A DNA stretch of 64,000 bases, taken from assembly GCF_014697575.1 (NCBI RefSeq), contig NZ_JACJSC010000030.1:1-64000 (forward strand), given 5' to 3'. Under the pieces are notes generated by a model. That model did no database searches. It was not told the DNA's origin and saw nothing but the letters and a program-made list of their open reading frames with translations. This DNA comes from Planktothrix sp. FACHB-1365. Lineage in GTDB: Bacteria; Cyanobacteriota; Cyanobacteriia; Cyanobacteriales; Microcoleaceae. Made by a program: the position numbers and the translations under genes. This document shows, one piece after another, positions 9,792 to 18,205 of the stretch (positions are counted from its first letter, which is position 1; each line of letters begins with the position of its first letter).

Positions 9792-10784
9792 TTAATTTGC
9801 TTTCTCTAAAGCTTGCTGAAGAACTTCTACCCCAGCACCCGGAAGATGAGCATTTTCACTAATATATCGTTTCCAAGCTTTTGTTCCCGGTTGTCCTGCA
9901 AATATCTCTAATAAATGGCGAGTAATACTATTTAATTTTACCCCTTTTTGTAACCAATATTCAATATAAGGATACATCGATTCTATGATTTCTCGGCGAG
10001 TCAGAGGGGGTGTTTTTTCTCCATAGATTTCTTGATCCACAGTAGCAAATAAATAGGGGTGATCATAAGCAGCCCGTCCTATCATAACTGCATCCACAAA
10101 TTGCAATTGTTCTTTAACTTCTATTAAGGTTTTAAACCCCCCATTAATTTCAATCAATAAATGGGGGAATTCTTGTTTTAATTGATGTACTTCTTGATAG
10201 CGTAATGGGGGAATAGTGCGATTTTCTTTTGGACTTAAACCTTGTAACCACGCTTTACGAGCATGAACCGTAAACTGTTGACATCCGGCTTCAGAAACAA
10301 TTCTAACAAAATCCGCCATATCTTCATAACTATCCCGGTCATCAATGCCAATTCGATGTTTAACGGTAACGGGTATTTGAACAACTTTTTGCATGGCTTC
10401 TATGGCTTGTGCAACTAATTCGGGTTGCGCCATTAAACAAGCCCCAAAATTGCCATTCTGAACCCGATCACTCGGACACCCAACGTTTAAATTAACCTGA
10501 TCATATCCCCAATCTTCTGCTATTTTAGCGCAAGTCGCAAGATGATTCGGGTTATCTCCTCCTAACTGTAAAACTAAGGGTTTTTCTTCGGGAGAAAAGC
10601 TCAATAATTTTTCATGATCGCCATGCAAAATCGCTGCGGTTGTCACCATTTCAGTATAAAGTAACGTTCGCTTGGTGATTTGTCGCATAAAATAACGATA
10701 ATGGCGATCGGTGCGATCCATCATGGGGGCAATACTGAGGGGATAGCTTTGATTTAAGGTTGAAATTGATCTCAGATTGTTCAT
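9792..10784 (-). CDS. dusA: tRNA-dihydrouridine(20/20a) synthase DusA
   Basis: A 330-residue flavoprotein that reduces uridine 20/20a of tRNA using FMN and NADPH. Signatures: SIAPMMDRTDRHYRYF near the N-terminus, TEMVTTAA, the DusA-specific NLNVGCPSDRVQNGNFGACLM with the catalytic Cys, VKHRIGIDD, and INGGF/MIGRAAYDHP for phosphate binding. The length is usual for DusA (about 330). It begins 5 bp after the stop of the upstream vWA gene on the same strand, so the two are probably co-transcribed. Confidence 0.93.
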   Translation of the reverse strand: MNNLRSISTLNQSYPLSIAPMMDRTDRHYRYFMRQITKRTLLYTEMVTTAAILHGDHEKLLSFSPEEKPLVLQLGGDNPNHLATCAKIAEDWGYDQVNLNVGCPSDRVQNGNFGACLMAQPELVAQAIEAMQKVVQIPVTVKHRIGIDDRDSYEDMADFVRIVSEAGCQQFTVHARKAWLQGLSPKENRTIPPLRYQEVHQLKQEFPHLLIEINGGFKTLIEVKEQLQFVDAVMIGRAAYDHPYLFATVDQEIYGEKTPPLTRREIIESMYPYIEYWLQKGVKLNSITRHLLEIFAGQPGTKAWKRYISENAHLPGAGVEVLQQALEKAN

Positions 10785-10789
10785 GAAAT

Positions 10790-13297
10790 TTAGGATTTTG
10801 TTGCTTTTAATTCTAAGGTTATTTTGATCTTTCCACTAACTGAAGTTGGAGGTTGCCAAGTTAACAGCGATCGCCGAATCTGATCAATAATGATCGCTTC
10901 TTTTTGATTATCATCTAAATCAAAATTAGAGTCAAGGTCATCAAAAATTGCCCGTTGGACATTACCTTGATCAACAATCATTTCAAAACTGATTTTTCCA
11001 TTAATAGGAATTGGTAAATTTAACCCCTGTAAATAACGATTTAAGTGTTCTAAAAGGGTGCGATCGCTGATTCCTGTTACTTGAATGACTGCAATGGTAG
11101 AAGCGGTATTTCGAGCAGCATTTAGCCTTGTATCGAGTCTATCTGCACCTTGAAATGGAGAGGGTGCAGGCGCAAGTTCTGGGCTTCGTTGACTACTATA
11201 ATTATTGTAACCCGATGCTGAACGCACTCGTCCAATAGCCATCGAAGTTGGAGATTGAACTTGAGGAGTTTCGGGAGTCCCAAAAATGCCCTCATAACTG
11301 ACACCTTCGGGTAATTCTATCGGGACTTCAACGGTATGACGGGTTCCATTTGGATCAACTCGAACTTCTTCACTTACGGCTACAAATGCGGTATAATTTG
11401 ATAGTAATTGATAGGATAAAGCGGTGCGTGTTACTGCGTCAACTCCTGATTTTGTTTCCCCAGAAAACATTTGATTCATCAGTTCTTTAATTTTAGCTCG
11501 TCCCCACAATTTAGCAATGGCAATATTACCAGATTCGTTCGTATTAACGGCTGGAAAATTAACAGGTAGGGTTTGTTCATAGCGATCGCCGTTGGCTGTT
11601 GTTCCTGTAATTCTTAATAACCCATTGCGTCGATCTAATTTACGTCCAAATAAGACTAAAGGTTGATTATCAAATAAATCTGATAAGGTGATGGGGTAAA
11701 TTTCCGGTTTTAATCCTTCCCCTTGCCAACTGATTTCAATATCGGTTAAAATGGGATTATTAATCTGTTTAAAAAAGGTTTCGACGACGGTTTCGGTGGG
11801 TTCATCTTGACGAACAATCTGTACTGTTCCTCGTCCCATTTCTCCTAAACGATTTAATAAAAATCGATTAACTGAACTTCCCACCCCAAAACAATAAAAC
11901 CGATTTCCGGGTTTAAGTTTATTTTGTACTTCTGCTATAACTTCCTGATCATTCCCAATATAACCATCAGTCAGTAAAACAATACTGCGTAACCGACCCG
12001 TTGGAGGAGAAGGGAAACGCATCACCGATTGAATTCCATTTAATAATTCTGTACCGCCATTCGCTTCTAATTGATTAATATAATTGAGTGCTTTTTCTCG
12101 GTTAGCAGGAGTATTTTCTAAGGGAGTTTCGGATAACGTATTCGTCGTATTTGCAAAATCAATAATGGTAAAGGTATCTTCAGCATTTAATCCTTGAATA
12201 AACCGTTTCATTAATTCTTTGGATTTTGTTAAGGGTTCACCTTCTTGGGAACCGGAAGTATCCATTAAAAAGATAACGTCTTTGGGAATAATTTGATTGG
12301 GATTATAACGAATTGCAGGTAACAGATAAGTAGCAAAATGTCCCCCCTGTTGATCAGCTTCTGTTAATACCGTTGCCCTTGTATTTTCTCCTGAAATTTG
12401 ATATCTTAGAATTAGATCTTTATTCGGAATTTGATCCGAGTCATCTAAACGCACAAAAACTCGATTTCCTTGTTGTTGGGTAATAATTTTATGGGAAGTT
12501 GAACGAACATTTTCAATAGGAATCCCTGCATCAATTTCAAGATCTACTTGAATTTTATGCTCTGATTTTGTATTGGGATCAATAATAGGCGGTGTAATCC
12601 GATCTGCATCGGGGACTTGATTGGTATTGGGTTGATTTTTATCAATTAATTGACCCGGAATATAACGGGGGCCAACCACCATCGGAAACACAAATTCATA
12701 ATCTCCCCCTTCAAATTTTAACTGATCAATATAGCGAATCGTTACGGATATTTGCTCACCTGGTTGAATATTGGCTACAGACTGAGTAAAAATATTATCT
12801 CGTTCCTGTTCTAATAAAGCTGCGGTGCGACCTTGATCTTTAGCGCGTTGATAGATTTCTCTCGCGCCTTCTTTGGTTTCAATTCTCGATTTTATCGTGC
12901 GATCGCCAATTTTAATCACCATTTGATCAACAGCGGCTTGATCAGGAAGGGGAAACACATAAATCGCTTCTAAAGGTTCTTTAAACGGATTTTCAAAGGT
13001 TTGAGAAACTTCTACCTCAGAAAGATTTCCTGAAATTTTAGCGTTAACCTGGGTTTTTTTGAGGGGAAAAACTTGAGTTTGAGTAGAAGATTGAACATAT
13101 AATCCTCCTACAGGTTTCTCAGATAATTGTTGAGGAAGTTGTGCTAATTTTAACGTTGAAGATTGCTGTTCCAACTGTTGAACGGGACTCGCCAATGTGG
13201 GAGAAGTATTCCCGATAAAATTGAAACCGCTAAAAATCAGAATTCCCCAAGAAAGTCTTGCTAAAGTCAATAAAGAGTTCATGAATAAGACTGCCAT
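10790..13297 (-). CDS. VIT and von Willebrand A domain protein, exported
   Basis: An 835-residue protein. The hydrophobic N-terminus (residues ~5-37, ending TLASP) looks like a signal peptide. A VIT domain spans about residues 65-195, including SGNLSEVEVSQTFENPF and EAIYVFPLP. A vWA domain follows, with a complete-looking MIDAS beginning DTSGS (346-350). The C-terminal ~100 residues resemble a TonB/AgmX-type alpha-beta end. Proteins of this inter-alpha-trypsin-inhibitor-like type are common in cyanobacteria, with no settled function; periplasmic protein interaction is likely. A second Met six residues in is an alternative start. Confidence 0.8.
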   Translation of the reverse strand: MAVLFMNSLLTLARLSWGILIFSGFNFIGNTSPTLASPVQQLEQQSSTLKLAQLPQQLSEKPVGGLYVQSSTQTQVFPLKKTQVNAKISGNLSEVEVSQTFENPFKEPLEAIYVFPLPDQAAVDQMVIKIGDRTIKSRIETKEGAREIYQRAKDQGRTAALLEQERDNIFTQSVANIQPGEQISVTIRYIDQLKFEGGDYEFVFPMVVGPRYIPGQLIDKNQPNTNQVPDADRITPPIIDPNTKSEHKIQVDLEIDAGIPIENVRSTSHKIITQQQGNRVFVRLDDSDQIPNKDLILRYQISGENTRATVLTEADQQGGHFATYLLPAIRYNPNQIIPKDVIFLMDTSGSQEGEPLTKSKELMKRFIQGLNAEDTFTIIDFANTTNTLSETPLENTPANREKALNYINQLEANGGTELLNGIQSVMRFPSPPTGRLRSIVLLTDGYIGNDQEVIAEVQNKLKPGNRFYCFGVGSSVNRFLLNRLGEMGRGTVQIVRQDEPTETVVETFFKQINNPILTDIEISWQGEGLKPEIYPITLSDLFDNQPLVLFGRKLDRRNGLLRITGTTANGDRYEQTLPVNFPAVNTNESGNIAIAKLWGRAKIKELMNQMFSGETKSGVDAVTRTALSYQLLSNYTAFVAVSEEVRVDPNGTRHTVEVPIELPEGVSYEGIFGTPETPQVQSPTSMAIGRVRSASGYNNYSSQRSPELAPAPSPFQGADRLDTRLNAARNTASTIAVIQVTGISDRTLLEHLNRYLQGLNLPIPINGKISFEMIVDQGNVQRAIFDDLDSNFDLDDNQKEAIIIDQIRRSLLTWQPPTSVSGKIKITLELKATKS

Positions 13298-13572
13298 TAT
13301 TTAAGTTACAATATGAATCAGGTCTATAAACTAAGACCTAATAAGGATCATAAACGTTCCTGAGCTACATTACTTTTTAGCATTCAGAAGACTCCTGTAG
13401 GGACAGCTACAGCTTGCACCTACAATTCATGATTCTATCGTGTTTTGTCCTATATCCTTGCTCAAATTTAAAATTAAACTCTGGATCAGGTCAGTAAACC
13501 CCTATAATTGAAACTTAGGTTAGGAATAGAATTTCTATAGTACGTTTTCTCAGAATAAATTATTGATTTCCT

Positions 13573-14769
13573 ATGCTTCACAACACTCTCCCTATTCGGA
13601 TTTTTATAAGTACCGGAGAAGTTTCCGGTGATTTACAAGGATCACTGTTAATTGAAGCTTTATTCAGACAAGCTAAAAAGGCAGGAATATTAATAGAAAT
13701 TATAGCATTAGGGGGAGAAAAAATGGCAGCCGCAGGAGCACTATTATTAGGGAATACCACAGGAATTGGTTCCGTTGGAATTTTAGAATCTATCCCCTAT
13801 ATTATCCCGACCTATTTGATGCAAAAACAAGTCAAACACTATTTAAAAGAGCATCCTCCTGATTTAGTGATTTTAATTGATTATATGGGGCCAAATATTG
13901 GGATAGGGAATTTTATTAAACATAACTTGCCAACAATTCCTATTTTTTATTATATTGCACCGCAGGAATGGGTTTGGTCAATCGGCTCTCGCAGTACAGC
14001 ACAAATTGTTAAACTAACGCATCGTATTCTTGCCATTTTTCCTGAAGAAGCACGTTATTTTCAATCAAAAGGTGCGAAGGTGACATGGGTAGGTCATCCT
14101 TTATTAGATCGAATGAAAATGGCTCCAAGTCGTGAAGAATCTCGCCGAAAATTAGGCATTCAACCGGATGAAATTGCGATCGCTTTACTTCCGGCTTCTC
14201 GATGGCAAGAAATTAAATATTTAATGCCCATATTATTTGAAGCGGCTCAACAAATTCAAGCTAAAATACCCCAGGTAAAATTTTGGATTCCCTTATCTTT
14301 ACCTGACTATAAAATAGCGATTGAAACAGCTATAAAAAACTATCAACTGAATGCCGTTTTAGTTTCAACTACATCGAGTTACTATCAAACCTTAGAAGTG
14401 TTATCTGCCGCCGATTTAGCCATTACAAAATCAGGAACCGTTAACTTAGAAATTGCCTTATTAAAGGTTCCCCAAGTTGTCGTTTATCGAGTCAGTGCTT
14501 TAACGGCTTGGGTTGCTCGTCATTTCCTGAAATTTTCGATTCCGTTTATGTCCCCGACTAATTTAGTGCAAATGCAAGCCATTGTTCCTGAATTATTACA
14601 AGAAAAAGCCACTCCCGAAAATATCCTTCAAGAGGCGATAGAATTATTAACAAATCAACAAAAACGACAAGAAATGTTAAATCAGTATCAACAGATGAAA
14701 CAAGCGTTAGGAGAGGAGGGAGTGTGCGATCGCGCGGCTTTAGAAATTCTTAAGAGTCTCTCTCAGTAA
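13573..14769 (+). CDS. lpxB: Lipid-A-disaccharide synthase LpxB
   Basis: A 398-residue GT19 glycosyltransferase. It joins UDP-2,3-diacylglucosamine to lipid X to make the lipid A disaccharide on the inner membrane. Seen: FISTGEVSGDLQGSLL at the N-terminus (GExSGD), IDYMGPNIG, YYIAPQEWVWS (the conserved P-Q-x-W-A/V-W), VGHPLLD, LLPASRWQEI and a C-terminal KSGTVNLEIAL...PQVVVYR nucleotide-binding segment. The length matches the family. Other lpx genes are not adjacent. Confidence 0.93.
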   Translation: MLHNTLPIRIFISTGEVSGDLQGSLLIEALFRQAKKAGILIEIIALGGEKMAAAGALLLGNTTGIGSVGILESIPYIIPTYLMQKQVKHYLKEHPPDLVILIDYMGPNIGIGNFIKHNLPTIPIFYYIAPQEWVWSIGSRSTAQIVKLTHRILAIFPEEARYFQSKGAKVTWVGHPLLDRMKMAPSREESRRKLGIQPDEIAIALLPASRWQEIKYLMPILFEAAQQIQAKIPQVKFWIPLSLPDYKIAIETAIKNYQLNAVLVSTTSSYYQTLEVLSAADLAITKSGTVNLEIALLKVPQVVVYRVSALTAWVARHFLKFSIPFMSPTNLVQMQAIVPELLQEKATPENILQEAIELLTNQQKRQEMLNQYQQMKQALGEEGVCDRAALEILKSLSQ

Positions 14770-14844
14770 GCAACCCTTAATTTTTATTTTTTACCGAATT
14801 GCTGTAAAATAGTAATCAATAAACGATTTAGGAGGAAAATTCCC

Positions 14845-15276
14845 TTGCCTATTATCGTAGTTCAAGAGTTAACCCCAAGCCAAGTACAAGATTTAGAGCA
14901 ACTTTATAAACAAGGATGGTGGAGTCATCAACGCACCTCAAAAGACATTCAAAAAATGCTAAATCACTCCGATATTATAATCGGTCTAGTAGACTCTGAT
15001 ACCCAGAAATTAATCGGATTTACGCGAGTTTTAACAGATTATACCTATCGAGCCTTAATTTGGGATGTTTTAGTCAAGAGTTCCTATCAAAATCAAGGAT
15101 TAGGGAAAAAATTAATCGATGAAATTCTAACTCATCCCACTTTAAAAGATGTTGAAGCCTTTCTATTAATGTGTTTACCTGAAATGGTTCCTTTTTATGA
15201 AAAATTAGGCTTTCATTCATCCGATAGTGTCAAATTAATGAGCTTAGAAACCTCAACTCATTATCAAGAATTTTAA
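14845..15276 (+). CDS. GNAT acetyltransferase, small
   Basis: A 143-residue protein that starts with TTG. The start is supported by a strong GGAGGAA eight bases upstream, and no better ATG precedes the domain. The core has the GNAT layout: IGFTRVLTDYTYRALIWDVLV, then the acetyl-CoA loop YQNQGLGKKLIDEIL (Q-x-x-G-x-G/A), and the late FYEKLGF strand. The substrate is unknown. It lies 75 bp after lpxB on the same strand. Confidence 0.8.
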   Translation: MPIIVVQELTPSQVQDLEQLYKQGWWSHQRTSKDIQKMLNHSDIIIGLVDSDTQKLIGFTRVLTDYTYRALIWDVLVKSSYQNQGLGKKLIDEILTHPTLKDVEAFLLMCLPEMVPFYEKLGFHSSDSVKLMSLETSTHYQEF

Positions 15277-15290
15277 GAAAAACTAGGGAA

Positions 15291-15397
15291 TATAGCGCTA
15301 CGCATTACAGTTAGGACATTTCCAAATCCTGAAACCCTTTCACTTCTTACTGTTCGGTGTTCCCAGTTAAGCTGTTCCCTCTTCAAGTAGCGCTATA
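15291..15397. repeat. 107-bp segment bounded by perfect 11-bp inverted repeats
   Basis: TATAGCGCTAC (15291-15301) and GTAGCGCTATA (15387-15397) are perfect reverse complements. They flank about 85 nt without an ORF, between convergent genes. This could be a MITE-like element or a dispersed palindromic repeat; no target-site duplication is evident. Confidence 0.45.
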
Positions 15398-15489
15398 GAT
15401 AAAAAAATAGGAATCAGACAGAAGCCTCATTCCTCAAGCATAAATAAACTGATATTGAAACCTATTCCCTGTTCCCTACAAGATGAAAT

Positions 15490-16323
15490 TTATTTTTCAA
15501 AATTGGAAGGACTATCAACCTCATCATCGGAATAGTCAACGGGTCGATATTCAACATAATCAGTTGAATTTGTGTTGCGATTGCGATCTTCAGAATAACG
15601 ATATTCTGAAGAAGAAGAAGAAGAAGAAGAGGAGGGACGACGACGAGAACGGGGTGTTTCAGAAACTTCCCAATCCTCTTTCTCTACTGAAGGTGATGCG
15701 GGAGGACGGTTAGGACGCTTTCTAGCCGATCTTTCTTCCCGTTCTCTGGGGGGTTCTCCCCAGTCAGATGCAGTGTCAGGACGAGATTCAGGACGGGGAC
15801 GACGCTTGCGAGGACGATCTTCTACCGGAGGATAGTCAACACTGCTATTTTTGCGGCTAGAGGGACGCCGACGGACAGCATCATCGTCATAGCTATCGGC
15901 TCTACTTAAACGAGTATCCCGACTCCCGCGAATTTGACGAGCCATGGGCATATATTCGTCGGTGGGTTCGAGTTCGTCTAATTCTGCATCGACCCGATAA
16001 ACGTTACTGACATAGCGTTCATCGTCCACAATCGGAGCTCGTTCTTTGGCTTGGACAACAGCAATTCCTCGGAGGCGAATACTTTCCACCGCAAAGAAAA
16101 TCGCACTTCCCGTTAATAAAAATTGGCCAAACGCTAGAATGGGATCAAGTCGCCATCCCTGAAAGAGCAGAATTCCGCCACAGAGTAACCCGATGGCCGC
16201 AAAGAAAATATCATGATCCCGTGCCAGCTTTGGACGCCAGGAACGCAGGAAATATAATCCAGCACCAGCAACCGCGAGCATAATCCCGACTAAGCTGCTG
16301 AAATTTAAACCTAAATTAACCAT
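15490..16323 (-). CDS. ycf66: Ycf66-family membrane protein
   Basis: A 277-residue protein. The first ~90 residues hold three hydrophobic segments and a conserved opening (VNLGLNFSSLVGIMLAVAGAGLYFLRSWRP) typical of Ycf66, a cyanobacterial and plastid family of unknown function. The remaining ~180 residues are a highly charged, low-complexity tail rich in R, D, E, S and P with a run of nine Ser encoded by a trinucleotide repeat (about 15600-15640). The tail is probably disordered and cytoplasmic. The family call is from memory of the N-terminal sequence. Confidence 0.8.
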   Translation of the reverse strand: MVNLGLNFSSLVGIMLAVAGAGLYFLRSWRPKLARDHDIFFAAIGLLCGGILLFQGWRLDPILAFGQFLLTGSAIFFAVESIRLRGIAVVQAKERAPIVDDERYVSNVYRVDAELDELEPTDEYMPMARQIRGSRDTRLSRADSYDDDAVRRRPSSRKNSSVDYPPVEDRPRKRRPRPESRPDTASDWGEPPREREERSARKRPNRPPASPSVEKEDWEVSETPRSRRRPSSSSSSSSSEYRYSEDRNRNTNSTDYVEYRPVDYSDDEVDSPSNFEK

Positions 16324-16420
16324 TATTCGTTCTCCTATGCCAGTCCTATCTTAGCGAGTTCTCTTGAGAATCTCTACTGATCGGCACTTGTGGATGCGTA
16401 TTGTTGGCAAAATAAACAGG

Positions 16421-16462
16421 AGGGGCTAGGGATTCAGATTAAGTTCTGACTTCTTAGCCCCT
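16421..16462 (-). terminator. Nested hairpin downstream of psbX
   Basis: AGGGGCTA (16421-16428) pairs with TAGCCCCT (16455-16462). An inner TCAGA (16434-16438) pairs with TCTGA (16445-16449). It lies about 60 nt past the psbX stop on the minus strand. There is no clear U-tract. Confidence 0.45.
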
Positions 16463-16524
16463 AAGTTTATCGGTTTAACAAGGATTTTGGCAAGTGTACC
16501 AAGACTTGTCTCCAGAGAGTCAGT

Positions 16525-16644
16525 CTAGGAACGAATGACTTTATCCTTCTGACTGATAAAAATCAGACCGACGGTAGCGGGAATCACCACAATCAGAATT
16601 CCAGCCAGCAAACTATAGAAAAAGTTCATCAATGAAGGTGTCAT
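16525..16644 (-). CDS. psbX: Photosystem II protein PsbX
   Basis: A 39-residue single-span protein. It starts MTPSLMNFFYSLLAG and ends in the PsbX signature VIPATVGLIFISQKDKVIRS. PsbX is a PSII core subunit near cytochrome b559 that helps plastoquinone turnover at the QB side. The length and the closing ISQKDK motif match cyanobacterial PsbX. It lies alone between ycf66 and yggT and is expected to have its own promoter. Confidence 0.92.
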   Translation of the reverse strand: MTPSLMNFFYSLLAGILIVVIPATVGLIFISQKDKVIRS

Positions 16645-16699
16645 AACAAATGCGATCCTTGTCTTAGAATAATTTCTTGGTCTACTATTTTAACAATAC

Positions 16700-16734
16700 T
16701 TGACACTCCATCGTCCTAGAAAGGCGATAATTCT
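16700..16734 (-). repeat. Possible isolated IS200/IS605-type right end
   Basis: The segment begins TTGACACTCC and ends ATTCT around a weak stem (CCTA/AAGGC region). This matches the layout of the right end of the intact tnpB element at 47634 and of the remnant at 17602. No tnpB coding trace was found beside it, so it may be a solo end or chance. Confidence 0.35.
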
Positions 16735-16858
16735 GAGTTAATCCAGTTTTCGGTTAAAATCTGGGGCAGCCATTCCCCGGTTTCTGAGAAAATACCCCAA
16801 AACCGTTAAAATTAATCTCAGAAGCAGTAACAAAACTTAAAATATTTTGTCTCATCTT

Positions 16859-17137
16859 ATGAATACAACCATTTTAATGTGGGGTTTAGGCTTAATTCTA
16901 GGTTTAATGACGTTTTTGTTTATTTTCAGAATCGTCCTAACTTGGTATCCCCAAGTCAATCAACAGCGTTTTCCCTTCAACTTGATTGTTTGGCCGACAG
17001 AACCCTTTTTAGTCGTCACCCGTAAAATCGTTCCTCCTTTGGGAGGTGTAGATATCACCCCGATTATCTGGGTGGGGATTTTCAGTCTGCTGCGGGAAAT
17101 ACTCCTCGGTCAACAGGGTTTATTAAGAATGCTTTAA
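16859..17137 (+). CDS. YggT/Ycf19-family membrane protein
   Basis: 92 residues from the ATG at 16859; an in-frame TTG at 16847 would add four residues and is less likely. Two hydrophobic segments flank the family motif: FRIVLTWYPQVNQQRFPFNLIVWPTEPFL followed by R..IPPxGGxDITPI. YggT proteins (Ycf19 in algae; CCB3 in plants) are integral membrane proteins. Some plastid and cyanobacterial members act in cytochrome b6 haem assembly or in nucleoid/thylakoid organisation; which applies here cannot be told. Confidence 0.85.
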   Translation: MNTTILMWGLGLILGLMTFLFIFRIVLTWYPQVNQQRFPFNLIVWPTEPFLVVTRKIVPPLGGVDITPIIWVGIFSLLREILLGQQGLLRML

Positions 17138-17207
17138 CAACCCCTGTAAAAGGCTGGGAACTCAACCCATCTTGTTTTCTATCTAGCTCTTGCCTTTTGC
17201 AAATGTC

Positions 17208-17567
17208 CTAATTTTCGTAATAGGTGTAACTCCCACCATCGCAGACATTCACTGCCGATTGAATTAAAGCACCTCGTCCAACGCTGCCATCATCACTAGG
17301 GCCTAATACCCCTTTGAAATCATAGTTGCAATCTTCACGGCCATCATCAATCGTGATTTCCGTTGACTCTCCTGGGGGAAGAACATCAACTCCCAAAATA
17401 TCTTCTTCCCAATCACTGGTACTTGGAGGCGAAGCATAGAATGATTCTAAAGTTCGGCTGGTACCGTTAACGAGAGTGAATTTTACACTTTGAGTCTGGG
17501 CTTTCGCTCCAGTTGCAAATAAACTCAGTAGCAGGGTTAGTCCAATTAATACTCTAAATTTCAACAT
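17208..17567 (-). CDS. Small secreted protein of unknown function
   Basis: The ATG at 17567 (MLKFRV) is preferred to 17591 because it begins a standard signal peptide ending ATGAKAQ. The protein is 119 residues. The mature part (FTLVNGTSRTLESFYASPP, GESTEITIDDG, CNYDF, VNVCDGGSYTY) is a compact beta-rich domain with two Cys that may form a disulfide. Similar small exported proteins occur widely in cyanobacteria and are sometimes mislabelled argininosuccinate lyase. No function is assigned. It ends just before the tnpB remnant that lies upstream of its start. Confidence 0.7.
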   Translation of the reverse strand: MLKFRVLIGLTLLLSLFATGAKAQTQSVKFTLVNGTSRTLESFYASPPSTSDWEEDILGVDVLPPGESTEITIDDGREDCNYDFKGVLGPSDDGSVGRGALIQSAVNVCDGGSYTYYEN

Positions 17568-17601
17568 GGGTGACAATCCGGTAGAAATCATAGTTGAGTT
17601 T

Positions 17602-17830
17602 TTGACACTCCCGGTGCCTAAAGGCTTGGGGATTCTGGGTTCAATGAAACCACTTAATCAAAGTACCTTGCAGTGCTTTAACCAGAGGTGGGATTCTCCC
17701 CCAGCGTAAATTTGGATATGCCCTACCCTATTCGCATAACTGCGAGTTCTTTTTTGTTTAAAAACTGGTCGTCTAGTTCCCCTGAATCTTTTACCCACTG
17801 CTGGGGAAAACTAGAACTGTGCAGTAGAAC
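17602..17830 (-). pseudogene. Degenerate 3' end of a tnpB (IS200/IS605-type) gene
   Basis: On the minus strand, broken frames recreate the end of a TnpB. A GELDDQFLNKKELAVMRIG stretch matches the DRDENAAKNILRIG region of the intact TnpB at 47649-48878. GISKFTLGEN and finally VVSLNPESPSL match its tail (VDSLNKESP). In-frame stops and frameshifts separate these pieces. The outer end TTGACACTCC...GATTCT (17602-17636) is the hairpin-type right end shared with the intact copy. The 5' part of the gene is gone. Confidence 0.6.
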
Positions 17831-18205
17831 CGCATAGATTCACTTGTCAAGGTGAGCGTGCGTTTTACCCTTAGGCAACTAGGTTTTTAGACAGGTTATT
17901 TACCGTTCCTGTTATCCGAAATCGTAGCACCATTGGATGTCAATAGACAACCCAATATAAAGCCCTCCTAGAAGGACAGGGTTTTAAACCCATTTTTCTG
18001 ATAACAACACAACGACCCTGAACATCCGAGAATTTACTTAACTTTGACGTAGTGGCCTATTGACCCCAGAGGGCGAGATTGTAAGCTTTTAATATTATTA
18101 GAGAAGGATTGGATTAAACGGCTGAATCAAAAAGGTGTATTATGTCCGATATCTTGGGGGTTTTGCCCTGAATCTTCATAACAACTCTATTGTCTAAGCC
18201 TATTT
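17831..18205. other. Gene-free stretch with IS-like hairpin
   Basis: There is no credible ORF. An imperfect stem near 17962-17980 (CCCTCCT / AGG-AGGG with a 2-nt bulge) may be the other end of the decayed IS element. The remainder should hold the promoter of the TPR gene at 18206, but no convincing -35/-10 pair was seen. Confidence 0.4.

Noticed and set aside
15483-15713. Plus-strand frame opposite the ycf66 3' end
   Set aside because: Antisense to a conserved gene; Lys/Arg run comes from the Ser-codon repeat.
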